Shown: one piece after another, positions 4,752 to 5,313 of the stretch
Numbering within the stretch: the stretch's first letter is position 1
Layout: every line of letters starts with the position of its first letter
Assembly: GCA_015492395.1 (NCBI GenBank)
Contig: WGFD01000283.1
Span: 1-5,313, forward strand
From: Deltaproteobacteria bacterium
GTDB taxonomy: Bacteria > Desulfobacterota > GWC2-55-46 > S146-70
Direction of reading: 5' to 3'
DNA: 5,313 nucleotides
Program-made: the position numbers and the translations under genes
Notes under the pieces: generated by a model
The model's database searches: none
What the model was told of the DNA's origin: nothing
The model's input: only the letters and a program-made list of their open reading frames with translations

Positions 4752-5313
4752 ATGAAAGACTGTGAGGCTCTTGCAAGTGTTCCCTATTTCAGGGGATTGA
4801 GGGAAGAGATAGTATGCTCCATTCTTGAATACTCAAAGGTAAAGGTTATACCAAAGGGAGGATATCTCTTCCGTCAGGGTGACGTATGTAAGTATCTCTA
4901 CATTATTAAGGAAGGATTGATTGAGATCTTTCAGCTCGGTGAAGACGGGAAAAAGCTAATTCTCCATCATGCCGGGAAGGGGGCCTTCCTTGGAGATACT
5001 ATACTTTTTAACGACGGAACTCACGAAGCTCATGCCTGTGCCAAGGAGGATTCTGAAATCCTTATGGTAAGGAAAAAGAACCTCGAAACGCTCATTTATG
5101 ACTTTCCAGAGATCGGGGTAAGGATGTTGATGGACTTTGGAAAGAGGATTAAGAGCTTGAAGTCCCTGGTGGCAGAGGTAGCCCTTACAGATGTCAGAGG
5201 AAGAATCGCGAAGTTGATCCTGGAGCTTATTAAGAATGGAGATCTCGATGGTGAGAGTACCGTTGTTCTGGATAATATCCCGACACAGGACGAGATGGCT
5301 TACAGGATAGGCA
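4752..5313 (+). CDS. Crp/Fnr-family transcriptional regulator (partial, runs off right edge)
   Basis: ATG at 4752 opens a frame with no stop to the window end, giving 187 residues. Residues about 10-115 form the cyclic-nucleotide-type beta-roll: YFRGL, then IPKGGYLFRQGD (33-44), YIIKEGLIEIF (50-60), KLILHHAGKGAFLGDT (68-83). A long dimerisation helix follows (about 116-140, FPEIGVRMLMDFGKRI), then VRGRIAKLILEL (148-159) and the start of the helix-turn-helix, IPTQDEMAYRIG, where the sequence ends. The family is usually 220-240 residues, so the recognition helix and C-terminus are outside. Cysteines are 4, 22, 46 and 96; there is no N-terminal cysteine cluster, so it is not an Fnr-type [4Fe-4S] oxygen sensor. 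A heme, redox-thiol or small-ligand sensor is possible. It is divergent from dsrA and probably controls it, a common arrangement for such regulators; this is inferred from position and the nearby dyad. Confidence 0.93.
   Translation, partial: MKDCEALASVPYFRGLREEIVCSILEYSKVKVIPKGGYLFRQGDVCKYLYIIKEGLIEIFQLGEDGKKLILHHAGKGAFLGDTILFNDGTHEAHACAKEDSEILMVRKKNLETLIYDFPEIGVRMLMDFGKRIKSLKSLVAEVALTDVRGRIAKLILELIKNGDLDGESTVVLDNIPTQDEMAYRIG

Overview
The window looks like a bacterial chromosome segment from an anaerobic or facultatively anaerobic sulfur-metabolising organism. Nearly every gene on it reads on the minus strand. Its core is a compact dsrA-dsrB-dsrC cluster (4574 down to 1953) for a siroheme sulfite reductase of the dissimilatory (Dsr) type and its small partner protein DsrC. 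After a 152-base gap comes a gene for a protein with two CBS domains (1800 to 1186). On the other side of dsrA, facing away from it, is a Crp/Fnr-family regulator (4752 to the right edge, cut off inside its helix-turn-helix). Good Shine-Dalgarno sites, a 4-base ATGA overlap between dsrA and dsrB, and a sigma-type promoter region point to a bacterium. I cannot fix the phylum from this sequence alone.

The Dsr genes are not standard. DsrA keeps the full Cys-X5-Cys / Cys-X3-Cys set that binds a siroheme-coupled [4Fe-4S] cluster. DsrB has Glu173 where the last, siroheme-bridging cysteine belongs, although three other candidate cluster cysteines are present. DsrC keeps its penultimate cysteine but has tyrosine where the second redox cysteine (10 residues upstream) belongs. 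In known Dsr systems the DsrB-side siroheme and the two-cysteine DsrC arm are the catalytic parts, so this cluster probably works differently from textbook dissimilatory sulfite reduction. This pairing of changes is the most interesting thing in the window. No dsrD, dsrEFH, dsrMKJOP, aprAB or sat lies in the window.

Regulation: the 177-base space between dsrA and the regulator holds a TGAC-N4-GTCA dyad of Crp/Fnr type. It is centred at -41.5 from the start site predicted by a TATTAT -10 box for dsrA, the classic class II activator position. The 97-base dsrB-dsrC spacer is packed with hairpins, two of which are mutually exclusive and one of which would hide the dsrC Shine-Dalgarno site.

The left 1.2 kb is decayed accessory DNA. 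It holds a truncated ECF sigma factor (849 to 691), an overlapping anti-sigma-like frame without a usable start (707 to 150), a 9-base tandem repeat inside that frame, a 129-base foldback element at 17-145 that looks like a dispersed repeat, two direct repeats at 923-982 resembling insertion-sequence ends, and about 200 bases (983-1185) with no credible gene.
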